NCBI RefSeq assembly: GCF_008727735.1
Contig: NZ_CP044227.1
Span: forward strand, 2,243,001 to 2,307,000
Origin: Flintibacter sp. KGMB00164
GTDB lineage: Bacteria; Bacillota; Clostridia; Oscillospirales; Oscillospiraceae
Direction of reading: 5' to 3'
Length of the DNA: 64,000 nucleotides
Part shown: piece after piece, positions 60,964 through 64,000 of the stretch
Layout: every line of letters starts with the position of its first letter
Position numbering within the stretch: position 1 is the first letter of the stretch
Program-made: the position numbers and the translations under genes
The notes under the pieces: model-generated
Told to the model about the DNA's origin: nothing
Databases searched by the model: none
Seen by the model: only the letters and a program-made list of their open reading frames with translations

Positions 60964-63921
60964 ATGCGAAAACGATTTTTGAGCGTGCTCTGCGTCCTGG
61001 CCCTCTGCCTGGGCCTGCTGCCCATCACGGCTCTGGCGGAGGGCACTGCTCCTCAAACACTGTATGTGGGCAATACGCAAATTACTTCGACTGGATACTG
61101 GATATCCTCTGACAATGGGAATACATGGACTCAGACACAAGGCACGCCGACAGATCACTACATATACTACGACGGCAACGGCACCCTGACCTTAAGCGGG
61201 GCGACGATTGATGGGGGCAGTTATAGTCAAAATTCTTATGGCGCCGGAATCTATGCTCTGTATAGCAGCAACCAATCAGTTACTCTGACCATCGAACTGA
61301 ATGGAGAGAATACCATCACAGGCGACTGTGGAATTTTTGTGAATGCACATGACGGAGATACGGTAGGCACGGATGTCTCCCTTCTCATCAAAAATAGCGG
61401 CGATAACGGCGAGAGCGGCAGCCTCACAGTTACCGGTACAAGCAACGACGGCATACTTATCGTAAGCGGAACCGGCGACGCCTCCCTGAACATCGAGAAG
61501 GCCGCTGTCACAAGCAGCACCGATAGTTTCAATAAATCTGGCATCAGTGTGCAGTCCGGTGTGTCTGCCACCAGCGCCCCGCAGCTCTCCCTTGCCGTCG
61601 ATGGCGGCAGCCTGACCGCCAGCGGCACTGGAGGGCGCGGCGGAATAGATTTTTATGTGGGATCAAGTCAAGCCACCAGTGCCACCACCAGCCTGACCGT
61701 CAGTAACAATGCCATCGTGCGGGCGGAAAACGGGATCAAAGCTGAGCGTGTCGATAAACCTACACCATTAGGCACTGGCATCGTCTTTGACGGCACGGCA
61801 GGCACCGTGTATGGCAAGGTGGAATTGCAGAAAGACCTTGAAATTGCGAGCGGCGAGACCCTGACCATCCCGAAGGGGTCCAGCCTCAACACCAACAGCA
61901 AGCTGACTAACAACGGCACGATCAATGTGGAGAGCGGCGGCGCCGTGACAGGTGAAACAGGCGGCAATGGAACGGTTGTCTCCGCTCCAAAGATTACCAC
62001 CGAAAGCCTGTCCAGCGGCACAGTAGGCACGACTTATAGTCAGACCCTTGCCGCCACTGGCGAAAACATTACATGGAGTGTCACCAGCGGCAATCTGCCT
62101 ACGGGGTTGGACCTGAGCGGAAACACCATCTCCGGCACCCCGACGACTGCGGGCACTTCGACCTTTACCGTAAAGGCTGAAAACAGCGCTGGCAGCGACA
62201 GCAAGGAATATACGTTAACCATCCAGTCCGCAACGGTTCCTGTCACCGGCGTGATGCTAAGCGAGACTGAGCTTTCCCTGTTCACCGGCAACACCGCGAC
62301 CCTGACCGCCACGGTGCAGCCGGACAACGCCGCCAACAAAAATGTGACCTGGAGCAGCAATAATGCCGATGTTGCCACCGTGCAGAACGGCACCGTCACC
62401 GCCGTGGGCGCGGGCGCGACCACCATCACTGTCCAAACCCAGGACGGCAATCACACCGCCACCTGCCAGGTGAAGGTGACCCAATCGACTTACAGCATTT
62501 TCGCCGACACCACGGCGCTCAACTTTGGCAGCGCCTATACAGGATATGCACAACCCGCCGCGCAGACTGTGACCGTGGAAAATACCGGCAACCAGCCCCA
62601 GACCCTGACCCAGCCCGCATCCACCAGCAGTTTTGAGGTGGGGAGCCTCTCCAAGTCCGAGCTGGCCGCAGGCGAGGCAGCCACCTTCACGGTGCAGCCC
62701 AAGGCCGGGCTTTCCGTTGGTACATATAGTGAGAACATCGCAGTTACCAGTTCTGAGGGTGCAACCGTGACGATCACCGCCAGCTTCACCGTGATGCGGT
62801 ACAGCAGCGGCGGCGGCTCGTCCACCCCCACCAAGACCCCCAGCGATCAGGCCGTGGACAAGATCGAGAGCGCCAAGGACGGCAGTACGGTAAAGATCAC
62901 CCTCCGCAGCGGCCAGACCAAGCTGGACAAAGAGGTATTCGAGGAGCTGGCGGGCCGGGATGTGACCCTGGAGATCAGCCTGAGCAATGGTGTCACCTGG
63001 ACCCTCAACGGCCAAGACATCCCGAAAAACGCCAAGTTCTCCGACCTGGATCTGGGCGTCACCCTGGACGCCTCCACCATCCCCGTCAGCGTCATCAACA
63101 CCATCACCGGCGAGGTGGACACCATCCAGCTCTCCCTCAAGCACGACGGGGAATTTGGGTTCACCATGACCCTCTCTGCCCCGCTGGGCAAGACCAACGC
63201 CGGGTACTGGGCCAACCTCTATTACTACAACAAGGGGACGAAGGCGCTGGAGTTCCAGTCCGCCAGCAGGATTGCCTCCAACGGCACGGCGGAGTTTGCC
63301 TTCGACCACGCCTCCGACTACGCCATCGTCATCGACACCGACAGCCACGAGCCGGTGGAGCTGTCCTTCGCCGATGTGCCGGAGGACGCTTGGTATGAGG
63401 ACGCTGCGGGCTATGTCTACAAGCACGGCCTTATGGCGGGCACCAGCGTTACCACCTTTGCCCCCGATGTGACCACCAGCCGGGCCATGATCGCCACCAT
63501 CCTCTGGCGCATGGCGGGCAGTCCCGTGGTCAATTACGCCATGAACTACACCGATGTGGCCCAGGGCCAGTGGTACTCCGAGGCCGTCCGCTGGGCCACC
63601 AGCGAGGGCGTGGTCTCCGGCTACGGGGATTCCTTCGGCACCAATGACCCCATCACCCGGGAGCAGTTTGCCACCATGCTGTGGCGCTATGCCCAGACCC
63701 AGGGCTATGATGTGTCCATCGGTGAGGACACCAACATCCTGTCCTACACGGATGTTGCGGATCTCAGTGAGTATGCCATCCCCGCCATGCAGTGGGCTGT
63801 GGGCGCTGGAATCATCAACGGCACCGGCGACGGCTCTACCATCAGTCCCCTGGGCCAGGCCACCCGGGCCCAGGCGGCGGTGATGCTCATGCAATTTTGC
63901 GAGGAATATGTAGTCTGGTAA
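60964..63921 (+). CDS. SLH-anchored surface protein with Ig-like domains
   Basis: The 985-residue protein has a signal peptide (1-27), an N-terminal beta-rich region with repeated G/T/S patterns, a putative-Ig (He_PIG-like) domain (about 345-420; LPTGLDLSGNTISGTPTTAG), a BIG2 domain (about 421-505; TVTAVGAGATTITVQT), an Ash/Hydin-like domain (about 508-609), the same hinge and beta-rich domain as the previous protein, and three SLH domains (about 802-985). AAGGAGGATTTT precedes the ATG. It lies 73 bp after its paralogue and probably shares its transcript. Confidence 0.88.
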   Translation: MRKRFLSVLCVLALCLGLLPITALAEGTAPQTLYVGNTQITSTGYWISSDNGNTWTQTQGTPTDHYIYYDGNGTLTLSGATIDGGSYSQNSYGAGIYALYSSNQSVTLTIELNGENTITGDCGIFVNAHDGDTVGTDVSLLIKNSGDNGESGSLTVTGTSNDGILIVSGTGDASLNIEKAAVTSSTDSFNKSGISVQSGVSATSAPQLSLAVDGGSLTASGTGGRGGIDFYVGSSQATSATTSLTVSNNAIVRAENGIKAERVDKPTPLGTGIVFDGTAGTVYGKVELQKDLEIASGETLTIPKGSSLNTNSKLTNNGTINVESGGAVTGETGGNGTVVSAPKITTESLSSGTVGTTYSQTLAATGENITWSVTSGNLPTGLDLSGNTISGTPTTAGTSTFTVKAENSAGSDSKEYTLTIQSATVPVTGVMLSETELSLFTGNTATLTATVQPDNAANKNVTWSSNNADVATVQNGTVTAVGAGATTITVQTQDGNHTATCQVKVTQSTYSIFADTTALNFGSAYTGYAQPAAQTVTVENTGNQPQTLTQPASTSSFEVGSLSKSELAAGEAATFTVQPKAGLSVGTYSENIAVTSSEGATVTITASFTVMRYSSGGGSSTPTKTPSDQAVDKIESAKDGSTVKITLRSGQTKLDKEVFEELAGRDVTLEISLSNGVTWTLNGQDIPKNAKFSDLDLGVTLDASTIPVSVINTITGEVDTIQLSLKHDGEFGFTMTLSAPLGKTNAGYWANLYYYNKGTKALEFQSASRIASNGTAEFAFDHASDYAIVIDTDSHEPVELSFADVPEDAWYEDAAGYVYKHGLMAGTSVTTFAPDVTTSRAMIATILWRMAGSPVVNYAMNYTDVAQGQWYSEAVRWATSEGVVSGYGDSFGTNDPITREQFATMLWRYAQTQGYDVSIGEDTNILSYTDVADLSEYAIPAMQWAVGAGIINGTGDGSTISPLGQATRAQAAVMLMQFCEEYVVW
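63526..63754 (+). repeat. 229-bp tract identical in both SLH genes (copy 2)
   Basis: This is the second copy of the tract at 60495-60723; see that entry for the comparison. Confidence 0.88.
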
Positions 63922-63937
63922 GCAGCAAAACAGGACA

Positions 63938-63976
63938 GCAGCCCCATTGGCTTTTCGGCCAATGGGGCTGCTTTTT
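63938..63976 (+). terminator. Terminator of the SLH operon
   Basis: GCAGCCCCATTGGC pairs with GCCAATGGGGCTGC around TTTTCG and is followed by TTTTT. Confidence 0.92.
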
Positions 63977-64000
63977 GATCTTCTTCCGGTTTTTTCGGGT

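Noticed and set aside
54809..64000. The missing 5' part of spoVT on the minus strand (right end of the element)
   Set aside because: I looked in the gaps between genes for the AbrB-like start and found nothing matching; it is either beyond the window or lost.

Overview
The window reads as chromosome of a high-GC, anaerobic, spore-forming gut Firmicute, most like the Oscillospiraceae (Flavonifractor / Pseudoflavonifractor / Lawsonibacter type). Supporting signs are a Gram-positive division and wall cluster with a PASTA-domain penicillin-binding protein, a MurE with the meso-diaminopimelate motif DNPR, a spoVT remnant, a GerMN lipoprotein, S-layer-homology (SLH) surface proteins, several 4Fe-4S ferredoxins, and strong AGGAGG-type ribosome sites. 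The assignment is inference from gene content; there is no rRNA in the window.

Layout. 0.4-2.5 kb: mreB, then a small ribbon-helix-helix gene coupled to comFC. 2.5-3.45 kb: gene-free DNA made of hairpin repeats. 3.5-5.7 kb: divergent coaX and coaBC (coenzyme A synthesis), bracketed by inverted copies of one 33-bp repeat. 5.8-11.4 kb: lrgAB, lysA, a uracil permease behind a leader-peptide attenuator, a coiled-coil protein and a GT8 glycosyltransferase. 11.4-14.4 kb: a tandem pair of small membrane proteins, and an ECF sigma factor with a membrane partner carrying three copies of one domain. 14.5-27.6 kb (minus strand): mraZ-rsmH-ftsL-pbp-murE-mraY-ftsW-murG-murA-ftsQ-ftsZ, lacking murF, murD, murC and ftsA. 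27.9-36.2 kb: type 4 uracil-DNA glycosylase, an FAD dehydrogenase, a lone tyrosine recombinase, ruvX, and an operon with a class II aldolase, an MtnA-type isomerase and galM. 36.2-47.7 kb: dacF, comEA with a two-component system and GerMN lipoprotein, metY, DUF3783, tRNA-Leu(GAG), MATE pump, hemolysin III, clpC. 47.8 kb: a 56-residue ferredoxin.

48.5 kb to at least 56.1 kb: an integrated mobilizable element with a large serine recombinase, RhuM, MOB_P-type relaxase with a nested second gene, MobC, an oriT-like hairpin region, a RepA-like ATPase and a zinc-ribbon protein. The recombinase reading frame runs straight into codon ~30 of the sporulation regulator gene spoVT, so the element sits inside spoVT. 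The missing 5' third of spoVT is not in the window. 56.2-64 kb: a hybrid HTH/LuxR regulator and two SLH surface proteins with almost identical C-terminal anchors; I cannot tell whether these belong to the element.

Most notable: the split and fused spoVT (possible developmental excision), the nested gene within the relaxase, and a pyrBI-like attenuator in front of the uracil permease.
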